Shown here piece by piece: positions 14,695 to 23,461 of a stretch of 37,252 nucleotides of DNA (position 1 is the stretch's first letter; each line of letters starts with the position of its first letter). The translations under genes were made by a program, and so were the position numbers. This stretch comes from an uncultured Blautia sp. (GTDB taxonomy: Bacteria; Bacillota; Clostridia; Lachnospirales; Lachnospiraceae). Where the stretch lies: the NCBI GenBank assembly GCA_934378195.1, contig CAKRPO010000018.1, positions 1 to 37,252 on the forward strand. The letters run 5' to 3'. The notes below the pieces were generated by a model, which saw nothing but the letters and a program-made list of their open reading frames with translations, was not told the DNA's origin and did not search any database.

Positions 14695-16704
14695 CTAATA
14701 TCCATAGATTTCGCTGGATGAAACTTCCTGTGTTTTAGTGCCTTCTTTTGCAGTATCTCCATACGGAAATGCAATCTTGTCATCGCGGGTGATTCCTCCG
14801 GTCACCAGTACGCTATATCCGCCATTAACATTGCCGCCTACTGTAAGTACCTGTTTTTTCAGTACACCATTATCATCTTTGTAGACATAGCTTACTCCAT
14901 TTTCGGAACGCACAAACGCTTTATCCAGAACGATTCCCTTACTCTCTGCACTACTTGTCAGAGAGATCGTCAGCCAGTCTTCATCAGATACTTTAATTGT
15001 CTTATCCGGAATTGTCGCTGTATAAGTATAGTAAGATACATTCGGGTTGCCATTTCCAGAATAATTGTCGCCGGACACAGGATATTCTGACACATCGATC
15101 ACTTCTGCCTCAAATTCATCACTCTGCGTAGAACAATTAAGAATTGTTCCCTCTTTGACCTGATCCAGCATCAGCTCACTGACCGTACCTTTGACATAAT
15201 ATCCTTCTTTGCTTTTGATCGTCATAAAAGAGTTTCCGTCTGATGTACCGGTTACCGGATCTCCGACTTTTGCAACTGTACCGTCCAGTTTGCTGTAAAT
15301 TACTTCTTTTTTGACCTTTTTCTCCAGTTTTTCAATATTCAGTTTACTCTCTCTGATGTCCAGTTTCAAACTGTCAATCTTGGTCTGCTGGATCTTGATG
15401 GCTTCCTCACGTGTGATTGATGTATCTCCACTGTCATCTCCACCACCGTCTCCTCCATCTCCACCGTTATCATCCGGCGTCTTATCATAATGAGAAGCTC
15501 CGTCCAACGAGAATTCAACTTCTGAACTATCCGTGACTTTTTTCTCCAAAAGCCCTCCGTCAACCAAATAATAACCAGTGCAGGAACTTTTGCGGTCAAG
15601 CGGGTCTGCAATAGTATCATTCTGATGAAATTCCAGCTGATACCAGTATCCATCTCTTCCCGGTGTCTTTGTACCGTCCTCTTCATATGCAGCCATTTTA
15701 TTCAGAAATGATCCTTTCGCGATCACATAACCTTTGGCTGAACTACAAAGAAATACATATGGATCATCTTGTGTTCCGGTTCCTGAATACGGCTCTGTAT
15801 CTTTATCAAGCACCTGATAAAACATAGGATCACCATCTGTCAGATCTTCCGGTCCGCCAATCTCTTCATCACTGTCAACTTCAACTGTATCTGAAAAATC
15901 ACCGTCTGAAGGATTCGATGTGGAATCATCATCCAGTGCCGGCGTTACTGATGGTATCGTATCCTCACTATCTGAAGGATCAGTATCTTCAAAATCAACC
16001 AGTGTATCCCCCTCACTGTTATCTGACGAATCTGTATTATCCCCGGAAGCTTCGCCGGTATTCTCAGTGCTATCCTGATTCTGCTGCGTAGACTCACCGG
16101 CTGTGTCAGCCACAGCCTCTTCTGTATCTGCTCCCGCTGCCTCTACCGCAGCTGCCAGGACAGGATGGATAGCCGCAGCCAGATAGCTGCCATTCACACT
16201 CCCTCCAGCTGAAGCCAGACTGTCATCATTGCTGTCATCCATACTGCTCGTATCTGTATCGCCTGTTGTATCTGAAGAAGTATCCGGTGTTTCCCCGTCA
16301 CTTTCTTCTATCTTTCCACCATTTTTGAGACTGTTCAGTCGGCTGACAGCTTTATTCAGATCCTGCTCCTGTTGTTGCTGCTTCAGCTTTGCAATATTCA
16401 GTTCCATCTGAACAAGTGTCATATCAAAAGATATCAGCTGATCTCCCTTTTTGACAGAATCACCCTTGGTCACATAGACCTCTTTGATGATCATATCTTT
16501 ATCTACATTGACATTCTGTACCGCACTTGTCACAATATTTCCATCAAGAGTGGTGTCATCCATATAATACTGACCGGCCAGACTGTCAACACTGACAACC
16601 GATACTGTTTTCTGATGAGACTTCTTATAATACACAGCACCACCAGCTGATCCGCCGATAACCAGAGCTGCGATCAGAACGCCTATGATAATCTTTTTCT
16701 TCAT
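14695..16704 (-). CDS. HlyD/RND-type efflux adaptor with long acidic insertion
   Basis: Membrane-anchored adaptor for the MacB-like transporter; 669 residues, much longer than the usual 350-450. After one N-terminal helix (5-26), the first lipoyl/biotinyl half (KEVYVTKGDSVKKGDQLISFD, 74-94) leads into the first coiled-coil arm (95-130). Residues about 132-429 then replace the hairpin tip: Ser/Asp/Thr-rich low complexity, plus a compact region at about 292-405 with aromatic residues and two cysteines (320, 375), then a Gly/Asp linker. The second coiled-coil arm (431-466), second lipoyl half (SKLDGTVAKVGDPV) and beta-barrel domains follow. It starts four bases after the ATPase stop, with AGAGGTGA upstream. 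The role of the insertion is unknown. Confidence 0.87.
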   Translation of the reverse strand: MKKKIIIGVLIAALVIGGSAGGAVYYKKSHQKTVSVVSVDSLAGQYYMDDTTLDGNIVTSAVQNVNVDKDMIIKEVYVTKGDSVKKGDQLISFDMTLVQMELNIAKLKQQQQEQDLNKAVSRLNSLKNGGKIEESDGETPDTSSDTTGDTDTSSMDDSNDDSLASAGGSVNGSYLAAAIHPVLAAAVEAAGADTEEAVADTAGESTQQNQDSTENTGEASGDNTDSSDNSEGDTLVDFEDTDPSDSEDTIPSVTPALDDDSTSNPSDGDFSDTVEVDSDEEIGGPEDLTDGDPMFYQVLDKDTEPYSGTGTQDDPYVFLCSSAKGYVIAKGSFLNKMAAYEEDGTKTPGRDGYWYQLEFHQNDTIADPLDRKSSCTGYYLVDGGLLEKKVTDSSEVEFSLDGASHYDKTPDDNGGDGGDGGGDDSGDTSITREEAIKIQQTKIDSLKLDIRESKLNIEKLEKKVKKEVIYSKLDGTVAKVGDPVTGTSDGNSFMTIKSKEGYYVKGTVSELMLDQVKEGTILNCSTQSDEFEAEVIDVSEYPVSGDNYSGNGNPNVSYYTYTATIPDKTIKVSDEDWLTISLTSSAESKGIVLDKAFVRSENGVSYVYKDDNGVLKKQVLTVGGNVNGGYSVLVTGGITRDDKIAFPYGDTAKEGTKTQEVSSSEIYGY

Positions 16705-16707
16705 AAA

Positions 16708-17385
16708 CTACTTCACCTCTTTTTCCTTCAGCTCCCCATCACGAATCGTCACGACTCGCTTTGCATGTGCTGCAATGTCCGGATCATGGGTGATCATCAG
16801 AACAGTTACCCCCTCATCATTCAATTTCTGAAAAAGCTCCATAACCTGTGCGCCTGATTTACTGTCAAGTGCACCTGTCGGTTCATCTGCAAGAAGGAGT
16901 TTGGGATTATTTACAATAGCCCTTGCAATCGCAACTCGCTGCATCTGTCCACCGGAAAGCTGATTCGGCTGGAAATCCATACGATCTGCAAGTCCGACTC
17001 TTTCCAGTGCTTTCTGTGCCCGTTCTCTTCGCTCTTTCTTCGGAACTTTGGCATAATTCAACGGAAGCTCCACATTAGCAAGTGCAGACTGTCTTGGAAG
17101 GAGATGAAAACTCTGAAATACAAAACCAATTTTGTTCAGGCGGATATCTGACATCTCATTCTCAGAACAGTTCAGGATATCCTCTCCATCCAGGAGAAAC
17201 GTGCCTTTGGTAGGCTTATCCAGACAGCCTATAATATTCATAAGCGTTGTCTTACCAGAGCCAGACGGCCCCATGATTGCCACATATTCTCCTTCTTCCA
17301 TAGAAAAATCAACATCTTTAAGCACCGGTACGCTCATCTTCCCCTGCTGATAGTTCTTAAAGATTCCTTTTAATTCCAAAATCAT
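16708..17385 (-). CDS. MacB/LolD-like ABC transporter ATP-binding protein
   Basis: ATPase of the efflux system; 225 residues. Walker [10 protein letters not shown] at 39-47, Q-loop [10 protein letters not shown] at 88-97, signature LSGGQ at 143-147, Walker [13 protein letters not shown] at 163-174 and the H-loop ITHD with His200 are all intact. This is the canonical MacB/LolD group, in clear contrast to the degenerate ATPase at 4.8-5.7 kb. Its start overlaps the stop of the preceding adaptor by four bases (ATGA), and the second adaptor begins four bases after its stop, so the genes are translationally coupled. Confidence 0.95.
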   Translation of the reverse strand: MILELKGIFKNYQQGKMSVPVLKDVDFSMEEGEYVAIMGPSGSGKTTLMNIIGCLDKPTKGTFLLDGEDILNCSENEMSDIRLNKIGFVFQSFHLLPRQSALANVELPLNYAKVPKKERRERAQKALERVGLADRMDFQPNQLSGGQMQRVAIARAIVNNPKLLLADEPTGALDSKSGAQVMELFQKLNDEGVTVLMITHDPDIAAHAKRVVTIRDGELKEKEVK

Positions 17386-18869
17386 TGTGCTTCCTCCGTA
17401 TCCTCCTCTACCGGCATAAGCTCATCATCCAACACTTCACCAGAATCATAGCTCTCATCTGATAATTCGTCATTAACCACACTGTCATCAAATGCTTCCG
17501 GATCATCGATCACAGTTCCATCATCACTTTCTTCATATGAATCAAGATCATCGGATTCTGTCAGATCCGGAATTGTGTCATCACTGTAACTGCTGTCATC
17601 AATTGGCTGCATATCCACACTGTCATCCATAGCATCTTCGAGATTAGTGGTCGTCGACATTCCTTCCTCCAGAATATCAGATGGAAATGCTATACTGTCC
17701 TCTTCTGAAAGTCCATCTGCGATTTCATATTCTCCCAGATCTTCATCATACTGTCCCAGAATCACGCTTCGCTTCTCCAGCTTGTCATTCTTGTCCGTAG
17801 CCCATACATACGGGCTGTCCGTATCTGCATCTACAATATAAACTTCACTTATCCAGATTCCTGATTTCTGTTCTTCCTGTCCTTCGTCTCTCTCAATATA
17901 GACATGTTGTCCAAGCATCAGTCCCTCGGAAGAATCCAGATTTACATAAAACGGATATGTGCTGGTACTGGTCTGTGAATCACTGCTGTCCGACATTCCA
18001 AAATACGCATTGTTGTTACTACTGGATGTCGCGCTGTCCCTGTCAATCGTTCCCATCGTTCCCTTCCACGTCTGGCTGCTGTCCACACGTGAACGGATGA
18101 TTACCGGTTCTCCCTCAATGATACTGTTGACATTTAATTCATTAACAGTACCTTTGATACGATAAGCTCCGGTACTCAAAATCGTGATAAACGCATTGCT
18201 GCTTCCATTACTGCTGTCAGTCGAATAATCCGTATCTTCTGAACTGTCATCTACACTGCTACTGTCATCCGTTGTCAGCTTGGAAGTATCAATTTTCTGA
18301 ATTACACCGTCTATCGAACTTCGCACTTCCGTATTGCCGGTCGCACTTTGCAGTTTGTCGATTTCTGCCTGTTTGCTCTTCTGGCTGTATTCATTTTTTT
18401 TGAGGTTCATTTTATTTGTCTCAATCTCGATCGTATAAGAAAGCTGACTGTCCTGACTTGCTTTTTTCTTTTCTTTTTCCAGCGTTGCAATCTGTTCATT
18501 CAGGCTGCTTGCTTCGTTCTTGAGGCGGTCCAGATCCAACTGTGCCTCCTCCAGATTCTCCTGGATACTGCTTAGGTCATATTCAAACAGAAGCTGGCCT
18601 TTCTTAACCTGATCTCCGGTCTTTACCTGAACTTCTTTTACCGTTCTTCCACTTTCCAGATCTACAGATACCGTCTCCTGTGGTTCGACAACACCTGCAT
18701 AGCGGTTAGAAACTCCGGAGGTCTGTTCGGTAAGATCACTGATCTTTGTCACATATACAGAATCCCCACTCGTCTCCTGCCGGCCAAACAGGCCCATTTT
18801 CCAGCTTACTCCTGCAGCAGCGCCGCCAATTATCAATATCCCAAGAAGGATTAAAATACGCTTTTTCAT
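17382..18869 (-). CDS. HlyD-family efflux adaptor with acidic C-terminal tail
   Basis: First gene of the efflux operon; 495 residues from ATG 18869 (MKKRILILLGILIIGG), with AGGAGG upstream. An N-terminal helix anchors it. The first lipoyl half is VKEVQVKTGDQVKKGQLLFEYD, followed by a coiled-coil hairpin (about 100-175, Lys/Glu/Gln rich). The second lipoyl half (SSIDGVIQKI) is interrupted by a Ser/Asp-rich stretch, and then come the beta domains. The last about 110 residues are extremely acidic (Asp, Glu, Ser, almost no basic residues). Having two different adaptors in one operon is unusual; they might form mixed assemblies or act in sequence. A nearby set of AACTT half-sites may control the operon. 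Confidence 0.87.
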   Translation of the reverse strand: MKKRILILLGILIIGGAAAGVSWKMGLFGRQETSGDSVYVTKISDLTEQTSGVSNRYAGVVEPQETVSVDLESGRTVKEVQVKTGDQVKKGQLLFEYDLSSIQENLEEAQLDLDRLKNEASSLNEQIATLEKEKKKASQDSQLSYTIEIETNKMNLKKNEYSQKSKQAEIDKLQSATGNTEVRSSIDGVIQKIDTSKLTTDDSSSVDDSSEDTDYSTDSSNGSSNAFITILSTGAYRIKGTVNELNVNSIIEGEPVIIRSRVDSSQTWKGTMGTIDRDSATSSSNNNAYFGMSDSSDSQTSTSTYPFYVNLDSSEGLMLGQHVYIERDEGQEEQKSGIWISEVYIVDADTDSPYVWATDKNDKLEKRSVILGQYDEDLGEYEIADGLSEEDSIAFPSDILEEGMSTTTNLEDAMDDSVDMQPIDDSSYSDDTIPDLTESDDLDSYEESDDGTVIDDPEAFDDSVVNDELSDESYDSGEVLDDELMPVEEDTEEAQ

Positions 18870-18933
18870 AAATCTGTGTTTCCTCCTATCAGTCCAGACA
18901 TTTCTGAACTCCATGGTACACCATTCACATTTC

Positions 18934-18960
18934 AACTTTGTAAAAGTTATTTTTTAACTT
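18934..18960. promoter_or_regulatory. Overlapping inverted repeats, candidate operator of the efflux operon
   Basis: Two overlapping palindromes in the divergent gap 18870-19126: AACTTT-gta-AAAGTT (18934-18948) and AAGTTA-(5)-TAACTT (18944-18960). Together they give three AACTT half-sites just downstream of a minus-strand extended -10 (TGCTATGAT, 18970-18965). The position fits a repressor site; no regulator gene is adjacent. Confidence 0.4.
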
Positions 18961-19063
18961 CTATATCATAGCAGATTACACCTGAAAATAAAAGAGCTGT
19001 CCAAAATCCGTTCTTTTTTCACATTTTTTTCATAGTTTATTTTATCCGCCAAGCAGTCCTTTT

Positions 19064-19092
19064 TTGACTTTTTTAGCGTTATCTGGTAAAAT
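19064..19092 (+). promoter_or_regulatory. Promoter of the duplicated lipoprotein gene
   Basis: -35 TTGACT (19064-19069), 17-base spacer, -10 TAAAAT (19087-19092) with an extended TG. The leader is about 28 bases. Confidence 0.75.
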
Positions 19093-19126
19093 AAAAAAGA
19101 CTATTTTTGGAAAGGAAAAAGCACTT

Positions 19127-20302
19127 ATGAAGAGCGCAAAAGGTCTGATGCCTCTGCTTCTGTTCATCCTTGCCGTCGTATGTATGACCGGCTGTTCCCA
19201 CGTGGATAAAACAGATGTGCAGGCAGTTATTACCAATGAACTGGATCTGCTGAAAAATCTGGATTCTACTACGGCCCAGAAGTATGTATCCTATAAAGAA
19301 CTATTTCCCGATGCAACCAAAGAAATCAAGCTTTCAAATGAAGTAAAAGAAGTTTTTTCTCTCTTCTTTCAGAATTTTGACTATAAAATTCTGAATGTTG
19401 ACGTCGACAATGATAAAAAAGAAGCCACTGCTTCTCTTCGCTTATCTACTATAGATGCAGCAACTCTTGCCAGAGACTACGGGAAAGCATCCCTGAAAAA
19501 TGCAATCCTTAAGGCGGCTGACAGCGAAAACCAGACCACAGAAGAAAATATAGATTCCATGGAAGAACGTTATCTGCTGCTGGATGAGATTCTCAGCAAT
19601 AACAAATATAATACTGTGGAACGCGACTGCACGATCAAGCTGCATAATAAAGGTACTGACAGTGACAAAGATGAATGGGAAATCATACGTTCACATTCTC
19701 TGGAAAATGATCTTGTCGGCGGTCTGATGACATATCTGTCTGATAACAATCTCCTCTCACCGGAGGAAACCCTGACCGTCTATTTAAATACCCTCAAAAC
19801 GATGAATACTGAGCAGATAGGAAACTATCTTGGTATTGAAAGTCTTTTTAACACTTCTGATACAGATAAGAATTCCATTGCGGCTGCACTTGTAGAACTT
19901 TTCCACAAGACTTTTGATTTCAGCATTACGACCTGTGATGAAGAAAGTTATAATGCTACGATCCAGACCGAGATCACTACCTTTGACAGTAACGCGATCC
20001 TTACTGCTTATCAGAATGAGCTGGATGCTTATATTTGTTCTGCCGATGCTGTTATCGATGGATCTACCAAACGCTATGAAAAGTCCATGCAGATGCTTCT
20101 GAGTAACATTGAATCCAATACTTCAACTATTCAGACTGCTGCGGTCTTTCATCTGACCAACGATGGTGTCTCCTGGAAACTTCAGGACAGCAATACTTCC
20201 ATCGGAAATGCAATATTTGGAACTCTGATCAGTTCTCCGGTATCGGAAAACGTCTCTACAACAGCTGATACTTCCGAGAACGAATCGAATCTGGAAGAAT
20301 AA
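19127..20302 (+). CDS. Lipoprotein with two homologous halves, unknown function
   Basis: 391 residues from ATG 19127, with AAAGGA upstream; an in-frame TTG at 19064 is actually the promoter -35. The signal peptide (KGLMPLLLFILAVVCMTGC) ends in a lipobox with Cys23, so it should be a membrane-anchored lipoprotein outside the cell. The mature part is an internal duplication. Half one runs from about 35 to 220 and half two from about 225 to 370. Both contain a short helical segment, then F(F/H)...FD(Y/F), a beta stretch ending in STIDAATLA or TTFDSNAIL, and a final strand with W(E/K)(I/L). The fold resembles small clostridial lipoproteins of the DUF5105/NTF2-like kind, but this is not certain. 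It is alone between a divergent operon and convergent aspS. Confidence 0.8.
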   Translation: MKSAKGLMPLLLFILAVVCMTGCSHVDKTDVQAVITNELDLLKNLDSTTAQKYVSYKELFPDATKEIKLSNEVKEVFSLFFQNFDYKILNVDVDNDKKEATASLRLSTIDAATLARDYGKASLKNAILKAADSENQTTEENIDSMEERYLLLDEILSNNKYNTVERDCTIKLHNKGTDSDKDEWEIIRSHSLENDLVGGLMTYLSDNNLLSPEETLTVYLNTLKTMNTEQIGNYLGIESLFNTSDTDKNSIAAALVELFHKTFDFSITTCDEESYNATIQTEITTFDSNAILTAYQNELDAYICSADAVIDGSTKRYEKSMQMLLSNIESNTSTIQTAAVFHLTNDGVSWKLQDSNTSIGNAIFGTLISSPVSENVSTTADTSENESNLEE

Positions 20303-20321
20303 TCCTGCTCCTCAGAATCAT

Positions 20322-20370
20322 AAATATCAAAAACGGCTGCCCCTCACCGGGACAGCCGTTTTTGATATTT
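20322..20370. terminator. Bidirectional terminator between lipoprotein gene and aspS
   Basis: 18-base perfect inverted repeat (20322-20339 with 20353-20370) containing AAAAACGGCTG / CAGCCGTTTTT and a 13-base loop. T-rich flanks on both strands serve both convergent genes. Confidence 0.92.
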
Positions 20371-20375
20371 ATAGT

Positions 20376-22175
20376 TTATTCTTCTGTTTCTTCCTTTGTA
20401 GTTTCAAGACCAAGTTCTTCAAGCTGCTGTTCGCTTACTACACTTGGTGATTCTGTCATCAGACAGGATGCATCTTTTACCTTCGGGAATGCAATGACAT
20501 CACGAATACTGTCAACTTTTGCCATCAGCATTACCAGACGGTCAAGTCCGTAAGCCAGTCCAGCGTGAGGCGGAACTCCGTATTTGAATGCATTCAGAAG
20601 GAATCCAAACTGTTCGTAAGAAGCTTCTTTTGTGAAACCAAGCATCTCAAACATCTTCTCCTGAATATCATTCTGGTGGATTCGAACACTACCACCACCG
20701 ATCTCGTTACCATTCAGTACGATATCATATGCTTTTGCACGAATCTTTCCGAGATCTCCGCTCTCGATCAGCGGGATATCCTCATCCATCAGCATGGTGA
20801 ATGGATGATGCATAGCTGTGTAGCGGTTCTCTTCTTCGTTCCACTCAAGAAGTGGGAACTCAGTTACCCATACAAAACGATATTCGTTCTTGTCCAGAAG
20901 ATCCATCTGTTTTGCAAGTTCTACACGGAGTGCTCCGAGAACGTCATATACAACTTTATTTTTGTCTGCAGCAAAGAGAAGCAGGTCTCCCGGTTTACCT
21001 TCCATCGCCTGAACCAGTGCGTCCATCTCTTCTTCTGTCATAAATTTGGCAAAAGAAGATTTGCGTGTACCATCTTCTGCAATTGCAATGTAAGCAAGAC
21101 CTTTTGCGCCATAAGTCTTGGCAAAATCAACAAGCTTGTCGATTTTCTTACGTGGCATACTGCCCTGACCTTCTGCGTTGATACCACGAACGCTTCCGCC
21201 AGCTTCCAGTGCACTCTTGAATACAACAAAACCGCAATCCTTCACTACTTCGCTTACGTCATGCAGTTCCATTCCAAAACGCATATCCGGCTTATCAGAT
21301 CCAAAACGATCCATAGCTTCCTGCCAGGTGATTCTCTGGATTGGAAGTTTCACATCCACATCAAGAACTTCTTTGAACAGGTATGCAAGAAATCTCTCGT
21401 TTACATCGATAACGTCATCAACATCTACAAAAGAAAGTTCCATATCAATCTGTGTAAATTCCGGCTGACGGTCCGCACGAAGGTCTTCATCACGGAAGCA
21501 GCGTGCGATCTGAATATAACGATCGTATCCGGAGCACATCAGAAGCTGTTTATACAACTGTGGAGACTGCGGAAGTCCGTAGAAAGAACCTGGATGAATT
21601 CTGGATGGAACAAGGTAATCTCTTGCGCCTTCCGGTGTACTCTTACCAAGCATTGGTGTCTCAACTTCCAGGAAACCTTCCTCTGTGAAGAATTTGCGGG
21701 TAAGCATCATTACTTTACTCTTCATCATCAGATTTCTCTGAAGATCTGGTCTTCTCAGGTCAAGGTAACGATATTTCAGACGGATCTCGTCTTTTGTCTT
21801 ACTGTTTTCTTCGATCGGGAACGGCGGTACTTCAGATTCTGCCAGAACTCTTAAAGATTCTGCACGAAGTTCCAGAGCTCCTGTTGCAAGGTTTTCGTTT
21901 ACTGCACCACCACGGTTCTCAATCGTACCTGTAACAGCAATCACAAATTCACTTCTCAGTTTGCCTGCTTTTTCGAATCCTTCTTCATCAATGCCACCAT
22001 TTTCAAAAATAACCTGCATGATTCCGGAACGGTCGCGAAGATCCACAAAGATAAGACCACCTTTGTTACGCGCTTTCTGTACCCATCCCATCAGGGTCAC
22101 TTTGCTTCCAACCATATCATTTGTTACTTCTGCACATCGGCATGTTCTGTGCAGACCTTTCATACTTTCAGCCAT
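20376..22175 (-). CDS. aspS: Aspartyl-tRNA synthetase
   Basis: Class II synthetase that charges tRNA-Asp; 599 residues, bacterial type. The OB-fold anticodon domain is at 1-115 (WVQKARNKGGLIFVDLRDRSG). Motif 1 is near 155-180, motif 2 (FRDEDLRADRQPEFTQID) at about 227-244, and the bacterial GAD insertion follows at about 290-410. The C-terminal catalytic part has HHPFTMLMDEDIPLIESGD and motif 3 GLAYGLDRLVML. The sequence alone does not show whether it also charges tRNA-Asn. It is the last gene of the apt operon, 23 bases after hisS, and ends at the bidirectional terminator. Confidence 0.97.
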   Translation of the reverse strand: MAESMKGLHRTCRCAEVTNDMVGSKVTLMGWVQKARNKGGLIFVDLRDRSGIMQVIFENGGIDEEGFEKAGKLRSEFVIAVTGTIENRGGAVNENLATGALELRAESLRVLAESEVPPFPIEENSKTKDEIRLKYRYLDLRRPDLQRNLMMKSKVMMLTRKFFTEEGFLEVETPMLGKSTPEGARDYLVPSRIHPGSFYGLPQSPQLYKQLLMCSGYDRYIQIARCFRDEDLRADRQPEFTQIDMELSFVDVDDVIDVNERFLAYLFKEVLDVDVKLPIQRITWQEAMDRFGSDKPDMRFGMELHDVSEVVKDCGFVVFKSALEAGGSVRGINAEGQGSMPRKKIDKLVDFAKTYGAKGLAYIAIAEDGTRKSSFAKFMTEEEMDALVQAMEGKPGDLLLFAADKNKVVYDVLGALRVELAKQMDLLDKNEYRFVWVTEFPLLEWNEEENRYTAMHHPFTMLMDEDIPLIESGDLGKIRAKAYDIVLNGNEIGGGSVRIHQNDIQEKMFEMLGFTKEASYEQFGFLLNAFKYGVPPHAGLAYGLDRLVMLMAKVDSIRDVIAFPKVKDASCLMTESPSVVSEQQLEELGLETTKEETEE

Positions 22176-22198
22176 GATTCTTCTCCTTTTTGAAGCAC

Positions 22199-23449
22199 TT
22201 ATTTATTAAAGAATTCTACAAATTCTGTATATCCTTCTGTGGTCATCTGTTCCTTCTGGAATTTCTTGTTTTTCTTCATGATGGAAATATTGACCTGAAC
22301 ACCGTTTTTACGCTCTTCCTCTGCCTGTTTCAGGATTGGAAGAAGTTTGTCAGCCGGCATATTTTTCTCAATCAGGTATGCTTTCTTAGCTGCGCTTGTC
22401 GGAATCTCATATCCTCTTTCCAGAAGCAGCATAACAATTCTTTCAAATCCGATGGAGAAACCACATGCAGATGTATTCTGTCCGGTGAACTTACCAATCA
22501 TCTCATCATAACGTCCACCACCACCTACTGAACCACCGAACTCATCCATCGCGATTTCAAAGATCGGACCTGTGTAGTAAGACATTCCGCGAACCAGTGT
22601 TGGATCGAAAGAAATCTTAAAATCTGCATTCTTTACAGAGTCTACTGCAGTGATAATGGTTTCCAGATCTTCTGCGACCTTCGGGTCCAGGACGTCGCTC
22701 AGTTTTTCTTTACAATAGCGTACCCCCTCGATATCCGAAGTGATTTCTTTAAACATACCAAGGTATGTATCAATACTTTCTTTGCTGAATCCTTCTTTCT
22801 CCAATTCTTCTGCTACGCCTTCAAGACCAATCTTGTCCATCTTGTCAAGAATGATAAATACTGTATCAAAGCTTTCTTCCGGAAAACCGCTGTACTGTGC
22901 CATAGCTTTGAGGATTTTTCTGTCATTGATACGGATTGTAAAGTTATGAAAATCCAATTTGCCAAGCAGAGTTGTTGTTGCCATAACCAGCTCAATCTCC
23001 GCAAGATATGTCGACTCTCCAAGAATATCGATGTCACACTGCATAAACTGACGGAAACGACCTCTCTGCGGACGGTCTGCTCTCCATACATTTCCCATCT
23101 GTAGTGCCTTAAATGGTGCCGGAAGCTGACTGGCATTGTTAGAATAGTATCTGGAAAGCGGTACAGTCAGATCATAACGAAGTCCGGAATCCACCAGATC
23201 TGCCTCACACTCTGCTGTATCAAGTTTCAGTTTCTCTCCACGCTTAAGAATCTTGAATATCAGTTTCTCATTCTCGCCGCCCTGTTTACTGCTGAGGTTC
23301 TCAATATGCTCTACGCACGGAGTCTCAATTGCTGTAAATCCGAATCTGCCATATGTCTCACGGATCATATTCATCACATAATTACGGATTTCCATCTCTT
23401 TTGGTAAAATATCCTTCATACCGGTAACCGGTTTCTTCTTTAATGCCAT
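22199..23449 (-). CDS. hisS: Histidyl-tRNA synthetase
   Basis: Class II synthetase that charges tRNA-His; 416 residues. Motif 1 and N-terminal blocks include PVTGMKDILPKEM and YGRFGFTAIETP. Motif 2 is QMGNVWRADRPQRGRFRQFMQCDID (about 117-141). The histidine-specific motifs are LVRGMSYYTGPIFEI (HisA) and GGGGRYDEMIG (HisB). Motif 3 is ACGFSIGFERIVMLL, and a C-terminal anticodon domain follows (about 330-416). It starts 12 bases after the HD-GYP gene, so there is no room for the T-box leader that precedes hisS in Bacillus; expression must come from the apt operon promoter. Confidence 0.97.
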   Translation of the reverse strand: MALKKKPVTGMKDILPKEMEIRNYVMNMIRETYGRFGFTAIETPCVEHIENLSSKQGGENEKLIFKILKRGEKLKLDTAECEADLVDSGLRYDLTVPLSRYYSNNASQLPAPFKALQMGNVWRADRPQRGRFRQFMQCDIDILGESTYLAEIELVMATTTLLGKLDFHNFTIRINDRKILKAMAQYSGFPEESFDTVFIILDKMDKIGLEGVAEELEKEGFSKESIDTYLGMFKEITSDIEGVRYCKEKLSDVLDPKVAEDLETIITAVDSVKNADFKISFDPTLVRGMSYYTGPIFEIAMDEFGGSVGGGGRYDEMIGKFTGQNTSACGFSIGFERIVMLLLERGYEIPTSAAKKAYLIEKNMPADKLLPILKQAEEERKNGVQVNISIMKKNKKFQKEQMTTEGYTEFVEFFNK

Positions 23450-23461
23450 ACTTTCCTCCTG

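Noticed and set aside
20565..21854. 429-codon plus-strand open frame opposite aspS
   Set aside because: It is Cys/Phe/His-rich, has no domain and lies entirely antisense to a certain gene; the codon bias of the real gene explains it.
23450..23461. T-box leader upstream of hisS
   Set aside because: Only 12 bases separate hisS from the preceding gene, so there is no room for one.
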